DNA of 64,000 nucleotides from Glebionis coronaria (lineage: Eukaryota > Streptophyta > Magnoliopsida > Asterales > Asteraceae). Location of the stretch: contig JANFOE010000585.1 in assembly GCA_025667525.1 (NCBI GenBank), positions 1 through 64,000 on the forward strand, read 5' to 3'. Shown one piece after another: positions 11,713 through 23,981 of this stretch; positions within the stretch are counted from its first letter, which is position 1, and the number at the start of each line of letters is the position of its first letter. A program made the translations under genes and the position numbers. The notes beneath the pieces were generated by a model. The model did not search any database, was not told where the DNA came from, and saw only the letters and a list, made by a program, of their open reading frames with translations.

Positions 11713-13167
11713 GTGTCGACTTGTGACCCTTTTCTTTGGTTCCAACTTTTTGTAAACCTAAATTTCTGAATAGTTACAGTTTGTTTTAGCCTTGTAATAT
11801 GTTGTTTTCCAACTATTTTCATTGTATTTGTCCTTTATTTATCTAACAAAGTCTCTTTTCTCAAATTAATTTTGGCTAAGGAGATTTTGGGACCCAAAGT
11901 TTTTTAATTTGATCATATGAATTTGGACTGACAATCCAAATTCTTATGAAAGTTACAAAGTTTTCTTACTTTTTTGTTGGTTACTATAAGTTACTTTGCA
12001 AAATCTTTGGTTCAAAAATTATTTTGGTTAAAAAAATATGATTTTAGTGAATCCTGTTTAACCTTGTGCTTACTGTCCAAAAGCCTTTAACTAAAACCAA
12101 CTGACAATTGGTGTTGGTTAAAGATTTTAAGACATCATCCATTACTCTTAGTAGATGTTAAGCTTGTGTGTTGGTTTATGATTTTGGTAGATTTGAATAA
12201 ATAAGCCCAAGGTTTGATTGTGGTAGTCTCCTTGGGCTTGGACTGTTGTAGTCCATTCTCTTAGCATCAACTCGCCATACATCTCCTTATTTCAGAATCC
12301 TTGAAGATTTTCTAGTGGTGTGTTTGTTGGCTTGACCAAGTCAACAAGTGGTAATCCTTTTATTCTCTCTATTTACTGTTTATTTTGGGATTCTTGATGT
12401 TGCTTTGTTTTATTTTTGTGTTTATGATTCTTGGTTTATTATGTATTTTCATAATGTTTCATGAATGTTAGTTTAGGTTTGATTGATACTGTGTTGATTA
12501 AGTGCAAAAAAACCTTTTGAAAATTTTAGGTTTCTGAAACATTAAGTGCGTCTGGATCATGGGTGTGTGAAGGCTGTGAGTGACAGTTAAGACTCAATCT
12601 TGCCCCCTGCACATTCGTTTTTAGTGATAGTAAGTGTCTCTAGGATTTGCTTCAAGTTGTATAACAGAAATTTGAGTTTGTTTAGTGTTGTGTTCATTTT
12701 CTATTTAAACAAGCATGCTCATATAGTGGCTTGTGTAGTTCATTGTTAAGATTAGGTGCTTGAATCTTTGTGTAATGCTAGTCTATAGGTAGGTTTAGGT
12801 TTGAAGTAGGTCTGGTTGTGTTTGGTTTAGGTCTATGTCAGGTTTTGGTGCAACAAAGATCACCAAGTGGTCAAGTGAACCTGGAAGTCTTTTTCTGCCT
12901 TGACCATATGCATCAGCAAGTTCAAATGGGATGTCTTTTGTATTTATTGGCTTGAATCTTGGTTTACGATTAGTTTTTTTGGGTAATTTAGGTCTAGGTA
13001 TCTGGTTATAAAGTTTGGGGTGCATTTGGGTAGCTAAAAACCAACTCATAGCTCACTGATTAAGCAGACACCACCAGACCCATCATTTTAGCATTGCAGT
13101 AACTGGTTTCATCGATTTGTGTGCATTATTTGTGCTTGGTCTATTTATTTCTTGATTACTATTGACT

Positions 13168-13295
13168 CCCCACACTCCACTAAGTGTGGGGGTTCCTTTG
13201 TCTTCCAAAGAAACCAAGTAACAAAGCTTTTACAAGCAAAAACGTGCCCAGACCCTTATTTCTGTTAAGAGCAGTGGGAAAATCTTCCCACTGCT
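13168..13295. other. Two strong hairpins in the B LTR
   Basis: 13168-13191: perfect 9-bp stem CCCCACACT/AGTGTGGGG with a 6-base loop. 13270-13295: perfect 11-bp stem AGCAGTGGGAA/TTCCCACTGCT with a 4-base loop. Another TTCCCACTGC follows at about 13309. The C LTR keeps a weaker related segment (AAGCAGTGGGAACTCCTTTCCC). Confidence 0.7.
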
Positions 13296-14296
13296 AGCAC
13301 ACGTGTTCCCACTGCTTCACTACTTGACAAACACTGTCCAAGTGTCACCACCAGTTACTAAGTTTTTTGTCTTTAGTGACCTTTATTAGGTATTTTTTAG
13401 TGATTTCAATTTTCCCTGCTTTGTAATTTTATTTTTTAATTTTTCATAAAGTTTGTTTTTAATTTACTGTTCATTTGCTATTTTTTATATTTAATTCAAC
13501 TTAAATTAGTTTATTTAAATATTGGTTTTGTCTTTTAGTTCCAAAAATCTTTATTTTTCAGTTTTAAAAATTTTCATAGATTCAGAATATTATTTTAAGA
13601 TTTCAGTTTAAAAAATTTCACTGTTCACTCTTTTTGTTATTTTTTTAGATTTAATTTTAGTATAAATAGTTTTAAATTCAAACTGTTTTGTCTCTAGTGT
13701 AAAAATTTACTTTTTTCAAACTTTTTAGTTTTTCTACTGTTTAGTAATATAAAATAGGATTTTTGAAATAGTAAGTTTATTTTTAGCATTATTTTATTAT
13801 TTTTAAATCATTATTTTATTTTAAAAATTATTTTTAGCATTTAAAAAAATAGAAAAATAGTTTTTAAAATTTAGGAAAAATACTTTTTAGTCTTTAAATA
13901 ATATAAGTGAGTTATTATTTTAATAAAATAATATTTGGGCTTTTTCTTAATTATATTTAATTTTAGGGCTTTAATTAGCATTTAAAATTGAATATTTAAT
14001 TAACAAAAGGTTTTAAAATTTATTTCGTCGCGTTTTACGTAATTACGTTCGCGTTTTACATCATACTTCGTAGTTTAATCGTAGTCGTAGCTCGTCTTTT
14101 ATTTTTCTCTCTTCTAAACCAAAAATGACACTAATTCAAACTTTTATTTTATATAATTGGCACACAACTACTACACCTCCTTCGAGAACGAACTTGGACT
14201 TTTCGTCTTCTCGGTTTTCCTAAACCGTGTCGATTAATACTTGCCGCTCATACGCGTTTTTCCTAAAACGTGTACGATTTTACTACAATCAAATTT

Positions 14297-14314
14297 TAGC
14301 GCCGCTGCCGGGGA
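14297..14314 (+). other. Element B primer binding site
   Basis: TAGCGCCGCTGCCGGGGA, five bases after the LTR. It is the Athila tRNA-Asp site with its second base changed from G to A. Confidence 0.85.
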
Positions 14315-14704
14315 GGTGTTTTTTAGTTTCCATTATTATTATCGTGTTTGTGTGAGTAGTGCGTTTTTGCTTTTCAATTTTTGGAAAGCGTATATAACGT
14401 ACATACTTATTTTTGTTATTTTTCTCTATTATACTATAGAATCCAAATAAATCGTGTTTAATTTTCCTAAATTAAACACAAAACAATCATTTTACTATAT
14501 TGTAGATATATTAGTTTTCGTTTTTTTGTGAATATTATTAAAATATTGTATTTAGGTATCATAATAAATATACAATATCTCCAAAAGCGTGAAAACGCAA
14601 CCTTAATTGGGATTTCATCACTCAATTATTGTATTCAAATCTAAATCAAAAGTTTAAAGGCAAAATAGATAAATACTTTCGTGAGGCTTAATTTTGATTA
14701 ACAC

Positions 14705-14820
14705 AAACTAAAAGGTGGGTATAAGGCGGTTGTATTTTACGACCTAAGGTAAAAAGTCTCTTAAGTGCTTAGCGCCGCCTCGTTTCCCCCGCTTGCTCGT
14801 GCGTGTTTTGAGAAAGAGGG
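14705..14820 (+). other. Conserved 5' leader block of element B
   Basis: Carries AAGGTGGGTATAAGGCGG, CTAAGG, TTAAGTGCTT and GCCTCGTTTCCCC, with GCTTGCTCGTGCGT. The same order and spacing recur in C (19337-19446) and F (62775-62887) although their LTRs hardly match. It is a candidate RNA packaging or dimerisation signal. Confidence 0.6.
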
Positions 14821-15134
14821 CTAATCGAGTGTTTGCCGCCCAAGTATTATCTACGTATACTATATTTGCTTGTTTTCAAGATTAAACCCTCTTGAACGTT
14901 TTGGTGTTCCACCAACGTTCTAAAGTCATCGAAGGCGTTCACCCCACGTGATCGTTTTCATTCCTTGAGGCCCCTTTAATCGACAAATCGATTCAAGGAG
15001 AGATTTGTAGATTTTAGTCTACATAATACAACAACAATCCAAAAAAATTAAAAAACAATCAAAAATCAAAAAAAAAAATTTGAAAAAAGCCGCAAAAAGA
15101 ATTTCCTTTGCTACCCCCATTCTAGGCGTAGTGC

Positions 15135-15426
15135 ATGCGCACTCGATCGAAGTATTATTCTAATTCTAGCGACTCTTCGAATCGACGCAATCGTAATCGA
15201 AGGAATCGACGACGTAGACGATATTTAGAAACCGACGTTCCTAATATCGTTGTTGAAGAGATCGTAGACGAGATGGTCGACAATCGTTCGATGATGGAAT
15301 TGCTCCAAGCGCCCACCGAGGGTTATGGAGACGCGATTGTAATTCCCGCTATCGAAGCGGAGAATTTTGAGATTAAGAGCAGAATGCTTTCGTTAATCCA
15401 AGCTACGAAGTTTCGAGGTCGTGAAG
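15135..15426 (+). pseudogene. Element B gag, N-terminal piece
   Basis: Starts at the ATG at 15135 (MRTRSKYYSN), followed by an Arg/Asn-rich stretch, then MMELLQAPTEGYGDAIVIPAI and the start of the capsid domain (TKFRGRE). The frame is cut by the LTR of element C at 15427. Beyond that the open frame reads LTR sequence and is meaningless. The gag resumes at 31154 (ADNPHDHIRNF) in the same frame once one copy of the TGAAG target duplication is removed. Confidence 0.92.
15422..15426. repeat. Left target site duplication of element C
   Basis: TGAAG directly before the LTR start. Its partner is at 31149-31153. Confidence 0.93.
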
Positions 15427-16485
15427 TGATGAGATGGCATTTATACATGATCTCATCGTTATTTTCGGGCTTTAAATGCATAAAAAATGTCATAAAATAC
15501 CATATATATGCTTGTGTTTGTTTACTTGTGTATTTTAGGTATGGATATCGTGAAAAAGACAAAAGATCACAAGTTACAAGGAAAAACGGACACGAGAAAC
15601 GAAGCCGTACAAAGAACCGGGCCCTAATCATGGAATTCTCAACAAATACCCTTGAAGACTTGAAGACAAACTAGATTGATCCTCATTCATTGAATAATTG
15701 ACACTTAAAACCCTTGTATATTAATAATTACAAGTTTGGTCCCTTAAGATTGACAAAATTACACAAAAGGTCCCTCAACTTTGAAGAAATGGCAAGATTA
15801 GTCCCTCAACAAATCAAAATTGCCAATAATGGTCCCTCATGAAGTCAAAGATACAATGAAGACCTTTGAAGATCAACAATGTCCAAGATCAGCCCTTGAA
15901 TTATCCAAAAATGGCAAAAATAACCCTTGAAATCCTTTTTCCAAAGTTTTGTGCCAAAACTGCCAAGTGGTGAAAGTATTTAACAAAGGAAATGCGTTTT
16001 CTTGGCTGAAATACCTTATTTACCAAAAATCCCAAAGAACAAGGACCAAAGGTGTCTATTTCAAACTTTCTAATCTGAAAATGCGCCAAACACCTTTCTT
16101 TCCCCCAATTTCGGATCAAATACACTACTATTCACTTTATCACCACCCAGAATTTACTCCACTTAAACATGGGGTAATTTTCAATTACCTTTGCACATGA
16201 GTGATTCACATGTGCAGAAACCCATCCCAACACTAAAAACCTTATTCCCACACACCATGGACCCCACCCCCAATTCCCGTTTAGCCAATCACATGACAAC
16301 TTATCCTCCAAGTTATCTGACGTGTCCAAATCAACAGCCTAGGATCCTTGCTTCATTCCAAAGCTAAAATGAACAGCCTTGATCAAATTGGACGGCTCAA
16401 ATGAAGAAAACGTCTAGAAGGACTTAAGGGCATTTAGGGAATTTTACATCTAGGGTTTGTGAATAGTGTTTAGCCAGGCATTTGC

Positions 16486-16494
16486 CTATAAAAG
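16486..16494 (+). promoter_or_regulatory. TATA box of the C 5' LTR
   Basis: CTATAAAAG in GCCTATAAAAGGAG. The 3' LTR copy has the same at 28602-28610. Transcription should start near 16520. Confidence 0.7.
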
Positions 16495-16564
16495 GAGACC
16501 TCAACATGTGAGAGTCCCTTTGTTCCAGTTTTAGGCTATCAATCTTTGTAATTCCTTTTTAAGT

Positions 16565-16570
16565 AATAAA
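16565..16570 (+). terminator. Polyadenylation signal of the C LTR
   Basis: AATAAA in AAGTAATAAAATTTGATTTT, about 80 bp after the TATA box. A nearly identical AATAAAATTCGATTTTC stands at the same place in the F LTR (60454). Confidence 0.5.
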
Positions 16571-19037
16571 ATTTGATTTTCATAATTTTGAGAAATCTTG
16601 TTCTTGGTTATTAAAAGTTGGTGTTAGAATAGCCTAATTCTGAGTTCCATTTATATGTTTGAAGGTTTTTGAGGTAAGGTTTTAGTTGATAAAGCTTGGG
16701 TTTCAAAAATCAGAAAGTGCTTGTTTATTTGATCTCACCTTATTGTTTGTTAATCTTAGCAGCATTGGAAGCTGGTACTTGTTCTGCTAATACCTCAGCT
16801 CAAACAATCCAGGGCCTGGATGTAGGTCTTGGAGGTTTGCACCCTTCTCCTTTTTCAATTTCTCTTTTATTTTCTGAATTTTTGGTGAATTTGCATGTTT
16901 ATGGTTGAATCTGTGTTATTGTGGTTGATTATTGTTGATTTGGCTTGGATTGATGTTATTGAGATGTTATTGATCTGATTTGTGGGTTAGAACTGGATAA
17001 TCCTTTGAAAATTTGTGAAAATAGGTTTTTAAGGGGTGTTTGGGTCAACTGCATAATTTGGATTTGTGGTTATTTAAGTGTTGGTATTGTGTTGTTTATT
17101 GCTGGTATCTGCTTATTTGGTGCTATTGCTCATCTGTTTGCAGGTTTTGAGGTTTGAAACACCTCAAATCCATAAAAGGGCTTTAAAATCTTTGTTACTT
17201 GGTGAAATTGGTTGAAATTTAGAGGACACCTAGATCTAATCATAGACTAGGGTTAACAAGTGTTAAATCTAGGTTAATTACACCAGGGAAAGATATTTGA
17301 GTGCTTGAATTTGGATCTGTGGTCAATTAGATCAGCAACTTTCTGCATATTGTTCTTATTCATATCAGTGACTGTTTTTGGTGATTTTTGCTTGATTCTT
17401 GTGTGTAACTTGTTGTTTATTGTGTTTATATTGACTCTCAATAAACCAAAGCTTATTGAGGTGCCTTTTGTTCCATCAAACAGCAACAAGCAAGGCTTGA
17501 AATCAAGCCAAAACTTTACTGCATATCAAGCAGTGGGAACTCCTTTCCCTTGCTAGTTACCACTGATAGTGCAATTTTGGTATCAGCTTATCAATAAGCT
17601 ATAATAGCTTATTCCAACCTGTAACAACTTTGTTTTTGTAATAGGTGCTCATATTTTGACCCATTTGTTCATACTGGAGCATTTGGGTGGTTGACTTTTA
17701 GGTTTGACTAGAGAACCAACTTCTTTGACTTTTACATAAGTTCATTTGTGCTTATTCTAGCTTATTGGTTGTGCTTATTAGATTTTTGTTGATTGATTTT
17801 GCTTATTGAGTCCATTTGAAAGCTTTTGCAAGTTGAATCAAGTCCCGAGGTGCATTATTTCTCAAAAACGACTATTTTGTCGTTTTGTGGATTTTTGCTT
17901 TTCTATTTTCTGGTTTATTGAGTGTGCTTATTGGAAATTTCTTTTGACAGATCTCTTAAGCATCCTAAAAGAGGGTTGTGTGTCAAATTAGAGCTTATGG
18001 CATTAGCTTATGGCTTAATGGGCTGAAAAGCCCAATAAGAATAAGCTTTGTGTTCAATAAGCTGTGATAAGCTCACATTCAGCTTTTGGGCCTTTAGAGT
18101 TTTGTTCTTAGAATTGAATTTTAAGTCAGATAGGGCTTTTCCAAGTCAATTGGGCCAAGTTTGACTTTTTAGGCCCAAAAGCCCATTTGTGTTGACTGAA
18201 TTTGGATTTGGCCCATTTGAGGGCCCATTAGGGGTATTTTGGTAATTTCACTTTGATTTTCTAAATATTTAGGTTAAAATAAGCTAGTTTGCAAGTTTTT
18301 AGAATTTTTTTATAATTTTTGGATTTTTAATATTATTTTATTATTATTTTATTATTATTTTTAAAATTTCACTTTTTCCAACTTTTTACATTTTTCTTAG
18401 GTTAATTACATTAAAATAGGAATTTAGCAACTTTTAGAATAATTTTATCACTTATAGATTAATTTTTATAATTATTTTAAGTTTTAATAGTTTTTAAATC
18501 ATTTTAAATAGTTTTTATTAGTTTTAAAATTTTTAAAAACTAGTTTTTAATCATTTTAGGTCATTTAGAGGTTTACCAATTTAAAAATCTTTATTTGGGC
18601 TTTTTGATAATTTATTTGATTTTTAGGGCTTTATTTAGCATTTAAAAATTTAATATTTAATTATTTAAAAGGTTTGAAAAAGTTTTGATCATTGGTAAAC
18701 TCTTAGTTTATTATTTTTGATTTTTGGTGAATTTTTGGTAATTTTTAGAATTTATTTTTATTTTTGTGGTTTTTAAGGTTCTACGTTTTAACTTTCTAGT
18801 AGTGATTCTTTGTTAATTTTTATTTTTAAGTTTTCGTCATCTTCTTTTCTAATCCCCTTCTAAACCAAATATTAATCACAAATCTTGAACATCTTAGTCA
18901 CACACATATACCTCCTTGGGAAACGAACTTTCACACCATTAAGGGTCATTAACATTTGATTTTTCCTAAAGTCATTTGTTTGATACTTTCCACTTTTACG
19001 CCTTTTTCCTAAGAGGTGTAATTTACCACAATCACTT

Positions 19038-19055
19038 TGGCGCCGCTGCCGGGGA
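19038..19055 (+). other. Element C primer binding site
   Basis: TGGCGCCGCTGCCGGGGA, three bases after the LTR. One mismatch from the plant tRNA-Asp 3' end. Confidence 0.92.
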
Positions 19056-19336
19056 GGTGTGTCGTGATTAATTTGCATTGTTGTTTTTAATATTAACCAA
19101 ATAGTATTTGTATTAGTAGAACTCTACTAATACATATTATCGGTGTTCTTGGTTTTTCTTGTACAAATATTATTACTATATTGTATTAAGTATCACAATA
19201 AATTTACAATATCTCCAAAAGTGTGAAAACACAACCTTAATGGGATTTCATCACTCAATTATTGTATTCGAATCTCAAACAAAAAGAAAAAGGCAAAAAT
19301 AGATAAATACTTTCGTGAAGCTCGATTTTGAAAGAT

Positions 19337-19446
19337 ACAAACTATAAGGTGTGTATAAGGCGGGTATTATAAAATATACCCTAAGGAAAAAGGCTCTTAA
19401 GTGCTTCGCGCCGCCTCGTTTCCCCGCTTGCTTGTGAGTATTTTGA
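19337..19446 (+). other. Conserved 5' leader block of element C
   Basis: The element C counterpart of the blocks at 14705 (B) and 62775 (F): ATAAGGTGTGTATAAGGCGG, CTAAGGAAAAAGG, TTAAGTGCTTCG, CCGCCTCGTTTCCCCGCTTG. Noncoding, between primer site and gag. Confidence 0.6.
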
Positions 19447-19781
19447 GATTGAAGGCTAATCGAGGGTTTTGCCGCCCAAAGTATTATTACGTGTACTATA
19501 TTTGCTTGGTTTCTTTGTGATTAAAACCTCTTGAACAATTTGGTTTTCACCAAAGTTCTAAAGTCATTGGAAGACGTTCACTCCACGTGATCGTTTTCAT
19601 TGCTTTGAGGCTTCTTTAATCAAGAGTTTGATTCGAGGAGAGATTTTGTAGATTGTTGTCTACGAAGATACACCAAAATCCAAAAAAATTAAAATATCAT
19701 CAAAAACACCAAAAAAATTGAAAATCCACAAAACACCCAAAAAGAATCTTCTTTGCTCACCTCCCATTCTCCGTGAAGTTA

Positions 19782-21563
19782 ATGATCACTCGTAATCAAG
19801 CAAAACGAGCTCGTAAACGTCTTCAAAAGCAAGCCAATCAAGTGACGTTGATTGTTGAAGAACCTCCAATTGTTGAATCTATTGTAGAACAAGAAGTCGT
19901 CATGGCTAATCGTACTATGATGGAGTTGCTACAAGCACCCACCGAGGGTTTTGGAGAGGCTACTGTAATTCCCGCCATCCTTGCGGAGAATTTCGAAATT
20001 AAGATGGGTTTAATGTCGATGTTGCAAGCAAATAAGTTTAGAGGTCACGAGAAAGACAACCTGCATTACCATATTAGGAATTTTAACCGTCTCACCGCCA
20101 CTAGCAAATTTAAGGATGTTCCACATGACGCCATTAAGATGATGTTGTTTTCATACTCGTTGGATGGACCCGCAAAAATTTGGCTCGAGAAAGAACCGCC
20201 AAATTCGATTTTGACATGGGCCGATCTCGTTTCTAAGTTTGTGAACAAGTTTTTTCCACCATCTAAAACAACACACTTGAAAAATGAGATTTCACGATTT
20301 GTGCAAAGAAATAATGAAAGTTTTTCAATGGCATGGGAACGATTTAAAGAAATGTTACATGAATGTCCATACCATGATTTTACGGAATTGCCAAGTGGAT
20401 ACTTTTTATAATGGGCTTAATGATCATGAACGAGATTATTTGAACGCCACCGCGAGTGGTAATTTTTTGTGCAAGACGACAAATGAGGCTTTACAAATCA
20501 TTGAGAATAGATCTAAGGTTTATAACCCTCGTAACACACCGAGTGTTGCCAATATGGGTTCGTCATCTTCGTCACAATCGTCTCGTAGCATTAATGCCTT
20601 ACATGATGAAGCTAATGAGGAAAATCGGTTTTTTGATAGATTTGCTAATCTAATGTCCCATTGGAAGGCTCAAGAAGCTTCCAATTCCGCTTCGGTTAAA
20701 GCGGTTGCTAAGAGTTGTTTATCTTGTGGGGGAGCTCATGATATTTCCGAGTGCATTACCGCGGATGGTAACACTTCGAGTGCTTATGTAGCAACGGGAA
20801 CTTACAACCAAAACGGTCAAGGTTCCCGCCAAAATCAAGCTCCACCAAACCAAAATGTTAACAATTATCGAAACAACAACCAAGGTAATTACCAAGGCAA
20901 CACACGCAATTACAACAAAGGGAATTATCAAAGTGGGAATGGACAAATTTCTAATCAAAACCAAAACCGTGATTTTCAAAACACTACACAAGGTTTTCAA
21001 AATGCTCACACTAAAAATTTGCAAGGAGAATTTTTGGATTATGCAAAAGCAAATGATGCTAAATTTGATAACATGCAACGTGAGATGATTAGCTTAAGGT
21101 CCGAGTTGAAAAACGAACTTAAAAATGAACTTGCTAATGAACTTAAAACTCATGCAAACAAAATGGAAGGAAATGTCCAACGTCTTCAACAAAACCAACA
21201 AAAGATGGAATTAGGACAACGTGAGATTAAGCAAGAGTTATTAAAAGCGGATGCTAGGCAATCAAAATTTGAGGACCGAATGGCTAAGATGTTTGAAGCA
21301 ATCATGTGTAAACCCTCTTCCTCGGGTGGTCTTCCTAGTGATACCATTGCAAACCCGAAGGGAGAAATGAAGGTTATTACTACACGAAGTGGTAAAACTT
21401 TCAAGGAACCAATCTCTCGTCCAAGTACTTCTACGGAGAAGGAAATCGAGAAAGAACCCGAGGTGATGGTCGAAAAGGAGCACATTACAATCCCACGAAG
21501 TACCGCTCATACCACACCTACGGTTGAACCAATATCAATTGTGGAACCCGATTTCCAAGGCCG
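19782..21563 (+). pseudogene. Element C gag and nucleocapsid
   Basis: Starts at the ATG at 19782 (MITRNQAKRARKR); an earlier GTG is not needed. MMELLQAPTEGFGEATVIPAI leads into the capsid domain (MLFSYSLDGPAKIWLEKEPP, NKFFPPSKTTHLKNEI). A one-base deletion near 20393 shifts the frame at the ELPxVDTFYNGL block. The rest reads in another frame: CCHC knuckle CLSCGGAHDISEC near 20720, an Asn/Gln-rich tract, a coiled-coil-like charged stretch (21060-21290) and ITTRSGKTFKEP. A second shift near 21560 separates it from protease. Confidence 0.9.
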
Positions 21564-22694
21564 TTGCCTAATGACCAACCCACACCACCTTTACCCTACC
21601 CTTCGAGACGTAACAAAGAAAAGGCACAAGAACAGAACAATTATCAATTTGAGCTATTTATGAAAATGTTTCGTGATATGCATTTTAACATAAGTTTTGC
21701 CGACGCTCTTATCATGATGCCTCGATTCGCCGCAAACTTCAAAAGTATGCTAAACAACAAAGAGAAGTTACAACAATCGTCTAGTTGTTCATCGGTTTTT
21801 CTTAGCCGCATACCACAAAAAGTCAATGATCCTGGTAAATTTTTGATTCCGTGTGCAATTCAAGATATGGAGGAATGCTACGCCTTGGCCGATCTTGGTG
21901 CTAGTATTAATTTAATGCCTCTCGAGATTTTCAAATCACTTTCACTTTCGGCTCTTACTCCTTCGAACATGTCTATCGAGATGGCCGATCATTCTACAAT
22001 TTTAGCATGTGGAGTAGCCGAGGACGTTTTCGTTAAAGTCGGAAAGTTTTACTATCCCGTTGACTTTATCGTTGTAGACATTCCTATCGATCGAAAAGTT
22101 CCTCTCATTTTGGGTCGTTCATTTTTGGATACATCAAGAGCACTTATCGATGTTCATGCTCGAAAAATCACCCTTCGTTTCAATGAAGAAGAACTTGTCA
22201 TCAATGCAACACAAAACTCCAATCTTTCTCATGTCTATTCTATTGCAACTTTAAACCATGGTGATTCAACCAATGTCGTTTGCAAAGAATTTTCACCAAG
22301 AGTTTTAGGAAATGTCGCCAAAAACAATTTACCATTTCCTCCGTCGGTGGAGGTTATGAGTGTAAAGCCTACAAAGAAGAAACCATCAATACTTGAATCG
22401 AAAAATCCTTCACCTCACCTCAAACATTCATTCTTGAAAAGTTTTGATAAATTTCCGGTTTCTACGGAAGATCTTTCGGATGATGAATATGTAGACCCCG
22501 ATGGGGAGGTTTTCTTCGTCGATAAACGTTTTGAGAACTTGCCACCACCAAAACCAAAACGGTTTCAAAATGTGAGAATTTTTAGTGTGACTAACATCGT
22601 CTTAGAAACACCGAATATTTTCGACATAATCAAAAAGAGTTTTCATAAGGAGAGTCAAAAGATTAAAAAGGAAAAGATCTTAAATGTGATTTAA
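21564..22694 (+). pseudogene. Element C aspartic protease and acidic linker
   Basis: Reads FELFMKMFRDMHFNISFADAL, the usual lead to Athila protease, then the catalytic DLGAS near residue 112 (about 21895), AEDVFVKVGKFYYPVDF and LILGRSFLDTSRALIDV. After protease comes a linker with DDEYVDPDGEVFFVDKRFE near residue 305, also found in element G (58195). Normally RT would follow, but here the sequence passes to the MGEAP tail. The frame upstream of 21564 is the true continuation of gag, so the methionine there is not a start. Confidence 0.9.
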
Positions 22695-22735
22695 TTGATT
22701 TTTCTACAAATCTAACTCCGTCATGACCACGTGTT

Positions 22736-23104
22736 TTGAGTGCTACAAGCTCGCCTACTCCTTTTGACGATGCTTTGTGTGGTTCTAGTATGGGGGAAGC
22801 CCCTTATGTTCCCTCATCCTTGTCCACCGGGGACGAGATATTCGATCCCGGAATTTCATGTAAAGGGAAATCTCGGTCTTCCACCGATGCAATAAGTGGA
22901 AAATCTTTCTATTTGCTTGGTGCGAGTCTACCTCGAGTAGCTCAAAAGATTGTCATACCCATTGTCCCACCCTTCTACTTCTCATCTCTTTTCTTTAAAC
23001 TCTTTGAGTTTATGGCACATGTTGAAGTGGCGTTAATTTGTTTTTCCAATGAAAACGAGAACGCCATTTTCGACACCGATATTTTGCATCATTTAAGGAC
23101 TTAG
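22736..23104 (+). pseudogene. Element C MGEAP tail (uncharacterised C-terminal domain)
   Basis: About 120 codons with no domain I recognise: SATSSPTPFDDALCG, SSMGEAPY, CKGKSRSS, FYLLGASLPRVA, VPPFYFSSLFF, then an acidic end. Element G has a clear homologue of almost equal length (58453-58815, about 55-60% identical by eye). In G the frame is open upstream (through NRVLSATTSSN), so this is the C-terminal part of a gag-protease polyprotein and not a separate gene. In C a frameshift and stops separate it from protease. Its role is unknown. Confidence 0.6.
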
Positions 23105-23198
23105 TCCTTTATACCGGTTGTTTTTGGGCCTTGTTTATCATGTAAGCCCCACCAAAAATTGACCACACCAAGTTAATCCCTAAATGTTCACATTTATG

Positions 23199-23981
23199 GG
23201 GATCGAGTCGAGCTCATGACTCGGTAATAAAAAACGAGGTGCCTCGTGGGGGAGATCCCAAGCTTATCTTTTATGCTCACTATTCACTAATAAGGGGACT
23301 TGTACCCTTTCAACTCGTTGTCTCGTGGTTATTTGTGATTGTGTTATCTAGATCATCATCATCATCTACGATTGAAGACTCTCGTGTTCGTTTACGTGAG
23401 CCTCCATCGTTCGTTTGAAGAAGTTTTTCACGAATCCATGACATATCCTTTATTGTTCTAACAATTATCTTTTAGCATACTTAATAAACGGCTTTAGATA
23501 TATTGTTGATCACCCTTTCCATGCTAGATCCTAAGCATTCGATTCTTCGTCTCTAGTATGGGGGTGCTCCACCTTTAGACTCGAAACATTGAGGACAATG
23601 TTTACTTTTAGTATGGGGGGTGAATAGGTACTTGCTTTGCTACGCCCTCACGCTTTCCAACTTTCAATGTTTTGTTTTGCTAATAAGGCTAAAAATGGCC
23701 AAATTTTAAAATTTTTCTTAGTTTTCATAAGTGTTTTTAAGACACGAATGTATATTTTCCGATGGGTAGAATAAGAGTTAATTTTTGACTTGATGGGCAT
23801 TTGGAGCCGTTTACATTCCTTAACCCGCTCAATTCAAGTTTTGCTAGACTTTTATATAGGGAGCTTTAAAGCGCGAAAGTCTTAATTCATTCGGGTTAAG
23901 AACAAGAACTTTTCGCAAGTTCCTATAATTGATTCTAGAAAGTCACTTATCAAGGGAACTATAAAACGCATTCTCTAAACT
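23199..23981 (+). repeat. Internal duplication in element C, copy 1
   Basis: Homologous to 25370-26166: both start at GAATCGAGTCGAGCTCATGA-like sequence, share GGTGCCTCGTGGGGGAGATCC and AGTATGGGGGG motifs, and end at GCATTCTCTAAACT. Copy 2 sits in the natural place after integrase. Copy 1 sits between the MGEAP tail and the end of RNase H, where RT should be. Confidence 0.88.

Larger units (their letters stand above)
10602..14291 (+). repeat. Element B 5' LTR
   Basis: About 3690 bp, from TGATGAGACTG to CTACAATCA. The start aligns with the element C LTR (TGATGAGAtgg; both share a TAGGTAYGGATATCGTGAAA block 110 bp in), so B and C are related families. A TATA box sits at 11705. The rest of the LTR is unusually long and AT-rich, with two strong hairpins (13168-13191 and 13270-13295). 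Short open frames inside it are not conserved in the C or F LTRs and I do not call them genes. Confidence 0.8.
15427..19034 (+). repeat. Element C 5' LTR
   Basis: 3608 bp, TGATGAGATGG to ACCACAATCA. The TATA box is at 16486 and a polyadenylation signal AATAAA at 16565, so U3-R is about 1.15 kb and U5 would be about 2.4 kb, unusually long. The U5 has many GCTTATTG/AGCTTATT motifs (17440-18080). Short open frames here recur in the 3' LTR only because the LTRs are near identical. Confidence 0.95.

Noticed and set aside
12795..13049. 84-codon minus-strand frame in the B LTR
   Set aside because: No homologue in the C LTR and no recognisable domain; composition fits chance.
15949..18000. Open frames of 60-83 codons repeated at 28066-30107
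   Set aside because: They recur only because they lie in the two nearly identical LTRs of element C. No domain, and not kept in the B or F LTRs.
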